A stretch of DNA of 64,000 bases, taken from assembly GCA_964557955.1 (NCBI GenBank), contig CAZLCS010000031.1, forward strand, positions 1 to 64,000, read 5' to 3'. Of the stretch, positions 1-7,178 are shown in pieces. The stretch comes from JALOOX01 sp964557955. Lineage in GTDB: Bacteria > Desulfobacterota > Syntrophobacteria > Syntrophobacterales > Syntrophobacteraceae. Within the stretch, counting starts at the first letter, position 1, and each line of letters opens with the position of its first letter. The translations under genes were made by a program, and so were the position numbers. Under the pieces are notes generated by a model. That model had not been told where the DNA came from. It made no database searches and saw only the letters and a list, made by a program, of their open reading frames with translations.

Positions 1-91
1 GTTTCTGGTTTCTAGTTTCTAGTTTCTGGTTTCTAGTTTCTAGTTTCTGGTTTCTGGTTTCTAGTTTCTAGTTCCTGGTCTCCAGCTTCCG
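1..91. repeat. Heptanucleotide tandem array A (GTTTCTG/GTTTCTA)
   Basis: About a dozen 7-bp units of the form GTTTCTR in direct tandem, decaying at the right end into GTTCCTG, GTCTCCA and GCTTCCG. The array lies downstream of the FrhB/FdhB-like gene and may continue left of the window. It belongs to the same family as the arrays near 1.93, 2.53 and 10.8 kb. I see no spacers between units, so it is not a CRISPR array. Confidence 0.9.
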
Positions 92-157
92 GCCGGCGGG
101 CAGGTGGGCATGTCGGTCCTTTGATCGCCTTCCGCTTTCCGACCTCCGACCTCCGTT

Positions 158-1303
158 TCAGTCCTTCCCTCCCGTGACCTCGGAGAACTCCTTCTCCCGG
201 AAGGTGGAGAGCGGAGGCTCATCCTTCACGCTGCGTCCCGCCTCGTAGTCGAAGGCCTTCTGGGTGGCGTGGGCGATGGTTCGGAAAAGCTCCATGACCG
301 GGACTTCGTTGGGGCAGGCGTTGGAGCACTGGCCGCAGCCGATGCAGGCCGTGCTCATGTGAGCCAACCGTGTGATGTGGAAGAAGACCGTGTCGGTCGG
401 CAGCTTGACCATGCCCTTCTGTTTCGCCCACCGCAGGTACTGCGAGGGCTCGTGGTCGAACACGTCGGTCACGAACACGCACTCCTTGCAGTAGCACACC
501 GGGCAGGCCACCCGGCAGTTGTAGCAGTTGACGCAGTTGCCGAGGTAGCTCATGAGCCGCTGGAGGTCCGCCGTGGCCGCGCTCGTCCGCTGGAACATGG
601 CGTCCCGGTACGACGTACGCTCTGCGACGAGGTCGGAGATGGCCTTCTGCCGTGAAGGAGTCTCATCGAACGTCGGCAGTCCCAGGAGATCGAGAATCTC
701 CTCGCCCTTGTCCGTCTGCGCCTGGACCAGGAGAGCGCTGTTGAAATCGATTCCCATGAGCCCGATGATGAGGTCCGCGCTCTCCGGGATGGGATGCTCG
801 CAGGCTTTGCACGCCGGGGATATGTCGAAGTCGTCCAGCGCCGTGCCCTTTCCGGAGGTCAGGTTCTCGTAAAACGTGAGGGTGGGCCGGGGAGCGCTCA
901 GGCCCGCAAAGCGGCGATAATCGACATTCCCGTACGCGCCGTAACAGTCCACTCCGATGAGCGTCACGTCGTCCAGGCTGCCCTGTTTGAGCTTGACGAG
1001 CTCGACGAAGGCTCGAATCTCACAGGGTCGCATGACCGCAGCGATCTTCTCGCCGACGGGTTTGCGCGTCAGCTTGGACAGGACCTTCGATGCATTGATG
1101 GGAAAGACCGGAGCCAGGGGATCGGCTCCTTCGAGCCGCTCCGGGTCCGTGACCAGGGCCGGCATGACGGCACCATTCACCGGGAGGTGCTCCGCCACCA
1201 TCACCCCACTGATGGCGGTCTGCTCCAACAGCTGTTTGAGAAAACCCTGCAGTGATGCGACGGGATTTCGTTCACTCACCTCGATTCTGGCTGTCTTCGC
1301 CAT
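158..1303 (-). CDS. F420 hydrogenase/formate dehydrogenase beta-subunit-like iron-sulfur protein
   Basis: Protein of 381 residues. The N-terminal two thirds carry the FrhB/FdhB-type pattern MRPCE (residues 91-95) and GVDCYG (117-122), plus a CKAC pair near 165-168. The C-terminal part is rich in cysteine: CVNCYNCRVACPVCYCKEC around 257-275 and a classical ferredoxin motif CIGCGQCSNACP around 320-331. Proteins of this family pass electrons between flavin and Fe-S centres in F420- or formate-linked enzymes. It is the last gene of the minus-strand operon with the HdrA fusion and MvhD, so a cytoplasmic electron-input or output module for the Hdr complex is likely (inference). The ATG is preceded by GGAGAG. 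The electron partner, such as formate, F420 or NAD(P)H, cannot be read from the sequence. Confidence 0.75.
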   Translation of the reverse strand: MAKTARIEVSERNPVASLQGFLKQLLEQTAISGVMVAEHLPVNGAVMPALVTDPERLEGADPLAPVFPINASKVLSKLTRKPVGEKIAAVMRPCEIRAFVELVKLKQGSLDDVTLIGVDCYGAYGNVDYRRFAGLSAPRPTLTFYENLTSGKGTALDDFDISPACKACEHPIPESADLIIGLMGIDFNSALLVQAQTDKGEEILDLLGLPTFDETPSRQKAISDLVAERTSYRDAMFQRTSAATADLQRLMSYLGNCVNCYNCRVACPVCYCKECVFVTDVFDHEPSQYLRWAKQKGMVKLPTDTVFFHITRLAHMSTACIGCGQCSNACPNEVPVMELFRTIAHATQKAFDYEAGRSVKDEPPLSTFREKEFSEVTGGKD

Positions 1304-1338
1304 GACTCATCTCTCCATAGCCCATGAAATGAAAGGGG

Positions 1339-1372
1339 GTTCGAGTTTCGGGTTCCGAGTTTCGAGTTGTGA
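1339..1372. repeat. Short heptanucleotide array B (GTTTCGG/GTTTCGA variant)
   Basis: Four to five degenerate 7-bp units (GTTCGA, GTTTCGG, GTTCCGA, GTTTCGA, GTTGTGA) in the gap between the FrhB-like gene and mvhD. The unit has the same GTTTC core as the larger arrays, but positions 6-7 are G plus R instead of T plus R. Confidence 0.65.
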
Positions 1373-1490
1373 AGAGACACTGGTCTCGGTCCTCTCCATG
1401 CATTGAATCTTGAAGTTTCCTGTGAATATGCAGACCTGCAGTAGTTCCCCCTCCCTGAGGGTGAGGGGGCTTCGAAATCTCTTCGTCGTA

Positions 1491-1916
1491 CTAGATCACC
1501 AGCTGCTGGCGCACTTCATTGGGGCCGAGAGCCTTGATTTCCTGAACCAGGGAGCGCATGGTCTCGGCGAAATCGATCCCTTCACTGGCGCCGATCCAGG
1601 TCATTTTGAGCCGCCTTTCGTCGAACCCGAAGCGGGGCAGGATTTCTTTCAGAAGCTTGATGCGCCGCCTCGCCTTCATGTTGCCGTTGATGTAGTGACA
1701 GTCCCCCGGATGACAACCGCTGATGAGCACGGCGTCGGCCCCCTGCAGGAGCGCCTTGATGATGTACTTGGGATCCACCATGCCCGTGCACATCATCCGG
1801 ATCATCCGGACGTTGGGAGGTTGAATCAGCCGGGATGTGCCCGCAAGATCGGCGGCCGTGTAGGTGCACCAGTTGCAGACAAACGCGATGATGGTCGGTT
1901 CGAAGTTCTGCTGCAT
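1491..1916 (-). CDS. mvhD: MvhD-type delta subunit (2Fe-2S electron-transfer protein)
   Basis: Protein of 141 residues, the normal length for the methyl-viologen-reducing hydrogenase delta family. Its signature cysteines are visible: FVCNWCTY near the N-terminus, MMCTGMVDP in the middle and GCHPGDCHY after it. In methanogens and sulfate reducers MvhD carries a 2Fe-2S cluster and passes electrons to HdrA. I place the start at the ATG after GGAGG (MQQNFEP). The reading frame stays open further upstream, but only because it reads through heptanucleotide array C, giving a spurious KPETRNQ-type repeat peptide. It lies between the HdrA fusion and the FrhB-like gene in one operon, apart from the S23 cassette interrupting it. 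Confidence 0.9.
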   Translation of the reverse strand: MQQNFEPTIIAFVCNWCTYTAADLAGTSRLIQPPNVRMIRMMCTGMVDPKYIIKALLQGADAVLISGCHPGDCHYINGNMKARRRIKLLKEILPRFGFDERRLKMTWIGASEGIDFAETMRSLVQEIKALGPNEVRQQLVI

Positions 1917-1929
1917 ATGTCCTCCGGTG

Positions 1930-1984
1930 GTTTCTGGTTTCTGGTTTCTGGTTTCTAGTTTCTGGTTTCTGGTTTCTGGTTTCC
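1930..1984. repeat. Heptanucleotide array C (GTTTCTG/GTTTCTA), right flank of mvhD
   Basis: Eight 7-bp units, mostly GTTTCTG, reading on the plus strand and ending in GTTTCCA. The array starts only about 13 bp upstream of the mvhD start codon and lies at the 3' end of the four-helix-bundle gene. Its orientation is opposite to array D, so the two bracket that gene as inverted arrays. Confidence 0.9.
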
Positions 1985-2014
1985 AGATACTGGTCACTCG
2001 TTATTGATCACTCT

Positions 2015-2476
2015 TTATTGGTTCTTGGGCTCGGCTCCCTGGAGCGCATCGAAAAACATTTGTTCTTCTCGAGCCTCCTTCTCGGGCATTCTGTATTTGA
2101 TCCCTTTCACTCCTGACCTGCGCAGATAGTTCATCAGGCCGGCAACGAGCCGACCAATTTCTGATGCGGTATTCCTGAGTCCTTTAAACTCTTGATCTGA
2201 AAGGTAACCCTGGTCCAATGCTACAAACAAAGGACTCTGGACTTCACCGATGGATCCTTTGGAGATGGAAAGAAAATGCAGGAACTCTCCGGTTCCATCT
2301 CGTTCAAACCCCTCTGCTATGTTTGACATCACGGACACCGCCGCTCGCCTGATCTGGTCCCGAAGACCAAAATCTCTTGAAAAAGGGCCGCGGCTCGTTG
2401 CTGAATATACTTCGCGTGCCAAAGAACGCGCTTTTTGCCAGGCTTCGATTTCCTCGAAGCTTTGAAATGTTCCCAT
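2015..2476 (-). CDS. Four-helix-bundle protein (S23 / 23S rRNA intervening-sequence family)
   Basis: Protein of 153 residues. The pattern is typical of the S23/IVP four-helix-bundle family: an N-terminal FEEIEAWQKAR segment, DFGLRDQIRRAAVSVMSNIAEG in the centre, then FLHFLSISKGSIGEVQ and a leucine-rich C-terminal helix. Members were first found in 23S rRNA intervening sequences and are related to the Avd protein of diversity-generating retroelements. Their free-standing role is unknown. I chose the ATG giving MGTFQSFEE; its ribosome-binding site is weak. The gene sits inside an electron-transfer operon and is bracketed by heptanucleotide arrays C and D in opposite orientations, which suggests it arrived as a cassette. 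Confidence 0.85.
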   Translation of the reverse strand: MGTFQSFEEIEAWQKARSLAREVYSATSRGPFSRDFGLRDQIRRAAVSVMSNIAEGFERDGTGEFLHFLSISKGSIGEVQSPLFVALDQGYLSDQEFKGLRNTASEIGRLVAGLMNYLRRSGVKGIKYRMPEKEAREEQMFFDALQGAEPKNQ

Positions 2477-2528
2477 TGAGTCACGCCAACGGAGCTGTCT
2501 GCACGGCAGTCCACCCAACACCACAAGC

Positions 2529-2578
2529 CAGAAACCAGAAACCAGAAACTAGAAACCAGAAACCAGAAACTAGAAACC
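2529..2578. repeat. Heptanucleotide array D (CAGAAAC/TAGAAAC)
   Basis: Seven 7-bp units that are the reverse complement of GTTTCTR. The left-hand units lie about 50 bp upstream of the S23 gene start. The right-hand units overlap the 3' end of the HdrA-fusion gene and supply its last codons (VCGF) and its TAG stop. Confidence 0.9.
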
Positions 2579-5500
2579 ACAAACCAACGCCTCGATTTCC
2601 GCAAACACCTGCTTCGCCGTGAAATGCTTCACCCGGGCGGCGCCGCTGGGGCAGAACCCGGCGCAGCTTCCGCAACCCTTGCAGAGGGCTTCGTTCACCA
2701 CGGAAACCCGGCGTCTCTCGTCGAATTCGATGGCGCTGTAGGCGCAGAGATTGATACAGGTCTGGCAGCCGGCGCACACATCCGGATCGATCCAGGAAAT
2801 GGTGGGGGAAATCTCCACCCTGCCCGCTGTGGCCAGCGACAGGGCTTGAGCCGCTGCGCCCGCGGCGTGGGACACGGCGTCGGGGATGTCTTTGGGGCCC
2901 TGGCACGTTCCCGCCAGGAAAATGCCGTCGGTGGCCGTGGACATGGGGCCGAGCTTCGGGTGCTCCTCGAGGAAGAACCCGTCTCCGCCCTGGTTGATGC
3001 CGAAGATCCGGGCTGTTTCCGACGCGTCCTTCCGTGCCTCCATGGCCGTGCAGAGAATGACCATGTCCACGGGAATGCGCAGGCGCCGCTGGAGGAGGGT
3101 GTCCTCGCCGACGATGATGAGCTTCCCTTCTTCGGACGGCCGGATGGCCTGGTCGGTGATTTCGCCGGGCCTGCCGCGCACGAAGGTGATGCCCTCATCC
3201 TGCAGCCTCCGGTAGAACTCCTCGTAACCCTTTCCGAAACAGCGCATGTCGATGTAAAAATTATAGATTTCGGTGTCGTGCCCGGCCTTTTCCTTGATGA
3301 GGTGGCCGTATTTCAGGGCGTACATGCAGCAGACGCGCGAGCAGTACTCGTGATAGTTGACGTCACGGCTGCCCACGCAATGGATGATGCCGACGCTCTT
3401 CGGCCGCTCCCCGTTCTTCATGAGAATCTGGCCGCCCGTGGGGCCGACGGCGTTGTTGAGCCGTTCGAACTCGAGTCCCGTGTAAACCTCTGGATAGCGG
3501 CCATAGCCGTACTGCTTGAGAGGAGACGGGTCCATGATGTCGAATCCCGTGGCCACCACGATGGAGCCGACCTTGAGCTCGAGCTCCTCTTCCTCCATGG
3601 AGTGGTCGATGGCCTGGCGCTCGCACGTTCGCACGCATTCCATGCACTCGGAGCAGGCTCCGCAGTTGAGGCATCGTGCGGCTTCATTCCGGCCGTCACC
3701 ATCCTGAAGGCCCAGGGACACCTCATCGAATGATCCGACGCGGTCCTGGACGGTCATGTGCTTCAATACGGCCCGTGCAGCCCGGACCGTCTCCTCGGGG
3801 ATGGGATTCCAGTCCCTGGCTTTGGATGCATCGGCGGCGGCCGTTTCCTGCTCCTCGGCCAGGTCCTCTCCGCAAAGGAAGCGATGGACCGCTTCGGCAG
3901 CCTGGTGGCCGCCGGCAATGGCGTCGATGACCGTGGCCGGACCGCTCACCGCATCACCTGCGGCAAAAACGTCCGGGACCGACGTCCGGTGAGTGTGCGG
4001 GTGGACCAGCAGAGTGCTGCGGCGGGCAATGTTGATCCCGGTTTCGGCCACACACTGAACATCCGGTTCCTGGCCTATGGCTGGGACCACGGCATCACAG
4101 GCGATGATGAACTCGGAGCCTTCCACGGGCACGGGACGGCGGCGGCCGCTCGCATCCTGCGGCCCCAGCTCCGTTCGGATGCACTCGAACCCCGCGACTT
4201 TCCCCTCCGCCCCCACGACCCGCACGGGCGCCGAAAGGTAGTGGATGATGACGCCTTCCTCCAGCGCCCCTTCGATCTCCTCGGCATAGGCGGGCATCTC
4301 CTCACGGCTGCGCCGGTAGACCATCGTCACCTGCTCGCATCCCAGGCGCACCAGGGTGCGCGCAGCGTCCACGGCGACGTTCCCGCCTCCCACGACCACA
4401 ACCTGCTTTCCCGGCGGCTCGCGGCGGCCCAGGTTCACGTCGCGAAGAAAGGCCACGGCATCCTCGACGCCCTGCAGCTCCTTCTCGCCGGGGATATTGA
4501 GCCTGAGGCTTCCATGGGCTCCGATTCCCAGGACAATGGCCCGGTAACCCTGGCTGCGCAGCTCGTCCAGGGTGAAGTCCTTCCCCAACCGCTGCTCGGT
4601 TCGAACCTCAATGCCCGTCCTGAGGAGGTTCTGAATCTCCCCATCGAGCACCTCCGGCGGCAGACGGTAGTCGGGAATGCCGACGCGGAGCATTCCGCCG
4701 AGAACGGGCAGGGCTTCGAAAATCGTCACCTGGTAGCCCTTGAGCCGGAGATCGTAGGCGGCGGTGAGACCGGCCGGTCCCGATCCGATGACGGCGATCT
4801 TCTCGGGCCTGTCCTCGATGACGGGCAAAGGCAGCTCGGCCAGGTCCACCCGGTCCGCCGCCAGCCGCTTGAGGTCCCGAATGGCAACGGGATCGTCCAC
4901 GAGGGCCCGGCGGCATGCCGTTTCACAGGGATGCGGGCAGACGCGGCCCAGAACGCCCGGCAGGGGCACCCGCTCCATGATCAACTGCACCGCTTCCCTG
5001 TACTTGCCCTGGCTGACGAGCTGCACGTACCCCTGAACGTTGAGCCCGGCGGGACAGGTCGTCACGCAGGGCGCCCGATCCTTCTTGTCGATGCAGAAGG
5101 TGATGGGGACCGCCTGGGGGAAGAAGCGGTAGACGGCCTTGCGCATGTTCAGGTTCTCGTCGAAAGCGTTGGGGATGGAGACAGGGCAGACCTCGGCGCA
5201 CTGGCCGCAGCCGGTGCAGCGGTCCTCGATCACGTAGCGCGGCTTGCGCCTGACCTTCACTCGATAATTTCCAACATATCCGGAGACATCGGTCACTTCG
5301 CTGTAGGAAAGGAGGTGGATGTTGGGGGTCTGGGCGACGGCCACCGTCTTGGGAGTCGAGATGCAGGCGGCGCAGTCCAGGGTCGGAAATGTCTTGTCGA
5401 ACTGGACCATGTGGCCGCCGATGGAGGGCTCCCGCTCCACCAGGTAGACATGATGGCCGGACCGTGCGATGTCAAGGGATGCCTGGATGCCGGCGATTCC

Positions 5501-5947
5501 CGCTCCCACGACCATGATGTCGGGGTGGACGTTCACCTCACGCTTGTCGAGCCGCTGGTGGAAATTCACCCGGTTGATGGCGGCGGCCGCCAGGTTCTTA
5601 GCTTTCTCCGTGGCTTCTTCCGGGTTTTCCGTGACCCAGGAGCAATGCTCCCGCACACAGGCCATCTGGAAGTAATAGGGGTTCAGCCCGGCCCGCTGGC
5701 AGGCGGACTGGAATGTCTTCTCGTGCAGCCGCGGCGAGCAGGATGCCACCACCACCCGGTTGAGCCCCAGCTCCCGGATGTCCTTTTGAATCATATCCTG
5801 GCCGGGGTCCGAGCACATGAACTTGTAGTCCCGCGCCACCACGACGTTGTTGAGGCCCCGGGCGAAGGCCGCAACCTGATCGGTCTGCACCTTGCCGGCG
5901 ATGTTCGTGCCGCAATGACAGATGTAAAATCCTATCCTCGTAGCCAT
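2570..5947 (-). CDS. hdrA: HdrA-like flavoprotein with an inserted GltD-type NAD(P)H oxidoreductase domain
   Basis: Protein of 1125 residues, much longer than a standard HdrA of about 650. Order of parts: HdrA N-terminal region (1-135, ICHCGTN near 9-15); FAD site GAGIAG (148-153); ferredoxin motif CTGCGQCAEVCP (244-255); then an inserted GltD-like block of about 280-760 with CVTTCP, CPHPCETAC, GSGPAG (388-393) and the second dinucleotide site VGGGNVAVD (519-527); a further Cys cluster (759-775); the HdrA C-terminal half; and two terminal ferredoxin motifs near 1057 and 1090. HdrA bifurcates or confurcates electrons on its flavin, and the GltD block suggests an NAD(P)H site. It is the first gene of the operon. 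The last four residues and the stop come from heptanucleotide array D. Confidence 0.9.
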   Translation of the reverse strand: MATRIGFYICHCGTNIAGKVQTDQVAAFARGLNNVVVARDYKFMCSDPGQDMIQKDIRELGLNRVVVASCSPRLHEKTFQSACQRAGLNPYYFQMACVREHCSWVTENPEEATEKAKNLAAAAINRVNFHQRLDKREVNVHPDIMVVGAGIAGIQASLDIARSGHHVYLVEREPSIGGHMVQFDKTFPTLDCAACISTPKTVAVAQTPNIHLLSYSEVTDVSGYVGNYRVKVRRKPRYVIEDRCTGCGQCAEVCPVSIPNAFDENLNMRKAVYRFFPQAVPITFCIDKKDRAPCVTTCPAGLNVQGYVQLVSQGKYREAVQLIMERVPLPGVLGRVCPHPCETACRRALVDDPVAIRDLKRLAADRVDLAELPLPVIEDRPEKIAVIGSGPAGLTAAYDLRLKGYQVTIFEALPVLGGMLRVGIPDYRLPPEVLDGEIQNLLRTGIEVRTEQRLGKDFTLDELRSQGYRAIVLGIGAHGSLRLNIPGEKELQGVEDAVAFLRDVNLGRREPPGKQVVVVGGGNVAVDAARTLVRLGCEQVTMVYRRSREEMPAYAEEIEGALEEGVIIHYLSAPVRVVGAEGKVAGFECIRTELGPQDASGRRRPVPVEGSEFIIACDAVVPAIGQEPDVQCVAETGINIARRSTLLVHPHTHRTSVPDVFAAGDAVSGPATVIDAIAGGHQAAEAVHRFLCGEDLAEEQETAAADASKARDWNPIPEETVRAARAVLKHMTVQDRVGSFDEVSLGLQDGDGRNEAARCLNCGACSECMECVRTCERQAIDHSMEEEELELKVGSIVVATGFDIMDPSPLKQYGYGRYPEVYTGLEFERLNNAVGPTGGQILMKNGERPKSVGIIHCVGSRDVNYHEYCSRVCCMYALKYGHLIKEKAGHDTEIYNFYIDMRCFGKGYEEFYRRLQDEGITFVRGRPGEITDQAIRPSEEGKLIIVGEDTLLQRRLRIPVDMVILCTAMEARKDASETARIFGINQGGDGFFLEEHPKLGPMSTATDGIFLAGTCQGPKDIPDAVSHAAGAAAQALSLATAGRVEISPTISWIDPDVCAGCQTCINLCAYSAIEFDERRRVSVVNEALCKGCGSCAGFCPSGAARVKHFTAKQVFAEIEALVCGF

Positions 5948-6659
5948 TCTCCAACCTCTCGATGAAAAAGCGGGTTGATAGTGGACCGGGTGACACGCTG
6001 TGTGAACGAAGAATGAAGATTCTGTCGAGATGCCGTCCGTTCAGCCGAAAAACCGCAAGAAATGGCCGTACACACAGATCTCCTGGCGAGTGGGAGATTT
6101 CGGGAACGGATGAATGAGCTCCGCCGCAAGTCGAGGTGATAAGAAATTGAACACGTTAAAATCATAGCAAAAAAAATTAACAGGGCTAGCTGAAAGTTTT
6201 CACAAAATGACTTTGGGGCCAGACGTGCCGCACACTTAGAACGGCCCCCAGAATCATTCGTTGCACCATAGATCAACGTTGAATTCGTATTTCCATTTAA
6301 CGGGTGAATATGTGCTACCAGATAACTTAACATCAAGGTTGTCATTTAACACTATGCCGCACGGAATGGCAAGATAAAAATCAGTCGGTAATGATTCTTC
6401 ATTCTTCCCGCACCCATGCTGGTGCCGTACTCCATATGAATGCGGGTTCCACTCCCGCGACAGTCGATCCAGCATGAGACCTCTCCAACCGCCTGACGGT
6501 CCAGGGGGTGCGGACGTGCCGCTCCTCGATCTCAAATCAAACAGCATTTCATTCGACCTCCCTCCCCCGCCTGGATTCGATCGCCCATGAAGAAGACCTG
6601 GACTGCAGGGTGAGCGCTTGACATTCCTCCTGAAACGTTGGATATGTGGGTCACTTCAC
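5948..6659. other. Non-coding leader region upstream of the HdrA operon
   Basis: About 700 bases between the HdrA fusion (minus) and tRNA-Arg (plus). Short open frames exist, but none has a recognisable product or good ribosome-binding site. The half nearest hdrA is AT-rich, with a T-tract and a TATGAT-like hexamer around 6164-6172 on the minus strand, and could hold the operon promoter. Around 6400-6520 the minus strand has hairpin-forming segments, but I could not match them to a known riboswitch. Confidence 0.4.
6618..6646 (+). promoter_or_regulatory. Sigma-70-type promoter for tRNA-Arg
   Basis: TTGACA at 6618-6623, a 17-base spacer, then GATATG at 6641-6646. The predicted start is a few bases before the tRNA 5' end at 6660. 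Confidence 0.6.
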
Positions 6660-6736
6660 GCCCCCGTAGCTCAGGCGGATAGAGCACAGGATTCCTAATC
6701 CTGGTGCCACAGGTTCGAGTCCTGTCGGGGGCACCA
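6660..6736 (+). tRNA. tRNA-Arg (anticodon CCT)
   Basis: A 77-nt cloverleaf. Acceptor GCCCCCG pairs with CGGGGGC. The D-arm contains TAGCTCAGG, the anticodon stem CAGGA/TCCTG holds loop TTCCTAA (anticodon CCT, decoding AGG), and the T-arm has GGTTCGAGTCC. The CCA end is encoded. It is followed by a strong terminator hairpin. Confidence 0.96.
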
Positions 6737-6746
6737 GTAAAGTCGA

Positions 6747-6780
6747 GGGGTTAGCCGGGTCCGGGCCAACCCCTTTTGTT
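6747..6780 (+). terminator. Rho-independent terminator after tRNA-Arg
   Basis: Stem GGGGTTAGCC / GGCCAACCCC with one mismatch and a short loop, followed by TTTTGTTTT. Confidence 0.85.
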
Positions 6781-7163
6781 TTCAAACCTGCTTGATACCC
6801 GAGGTTGTCCTGCGAGACGATGGTTGACTTGAGGGTTTTGAGCAGGTTTAATCAAGCCCATTTTCTTTCCCCCTTTTGTTGTGCAGGGAGGGTGTGCCGT
6901 TAATGCTGTGGAATTATGCTCATCTGCCTGGTTGGATGGGGTGCCATGGGCTGAGCGAAGCTTGCCCGTGCGAGCTCATTCGATCACGGGCAAGCTTCGC
7001 TTGGCCTGTGCCACCCGTGAATTCAACCGCCATGCGCTTGTGCCCACAACGAAGGATGAAAAGGGAGTCCACTTTTCAGACAAACAGCATTGGGCTGCGC
7101 CGTTGAAGGTCGCCCGCGAATGTCGACAGTGAAGGGATCCATGGGGGGTTTTACGGGTACGGG
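6781..7163. other. Intergenic region between tRNA-Arg and ftsK
   Basis: About 380 bases without a supported gene. It holds a wide inverted pair (AAACCTGCT near 6785 and AGCAGGTTT near 6840) and a long perfect hairpin at 6954-7001, listed separately. Small open frames here have no recognisable product. Confidence 0.5.
6954..7001. repeat. Perfect 17-bp inverted repeat
   Basis: AGCGAAGCTTGCCCGTG at 6954-6970 is repeated as its exact reverse complement at 6985-7001, with a 14-base loop. No T-run follows on either side, so it is not an ordinary terminator. Confidence 0.9.
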
Positions 7164-7178
7164 GTGAGCACCGGTATA

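Noticed and set aside
1917..1997. N-terminal extension of mvhD with KPETRNQ repeats
   Set aside because: It is only the translation of heptanucleotide array C; the real start follows GGAGG at 1916.
3758..5965. 735-residue open frame on the plus strand
   Set aside because: It is the antisense shadow of the HdrA fusion, with arginine/histidine-rich content typical of GC-rich antisense frames.
6400..6530. Possible cobalamin riboswitch on the minus strand
   Set aside because: A segment CTGTCGCGGGAGTGGAACCCGC recalls one part of that riboswitch, but the B12-box and other conserved parts are missing, and the downstream operon is not B12-related.
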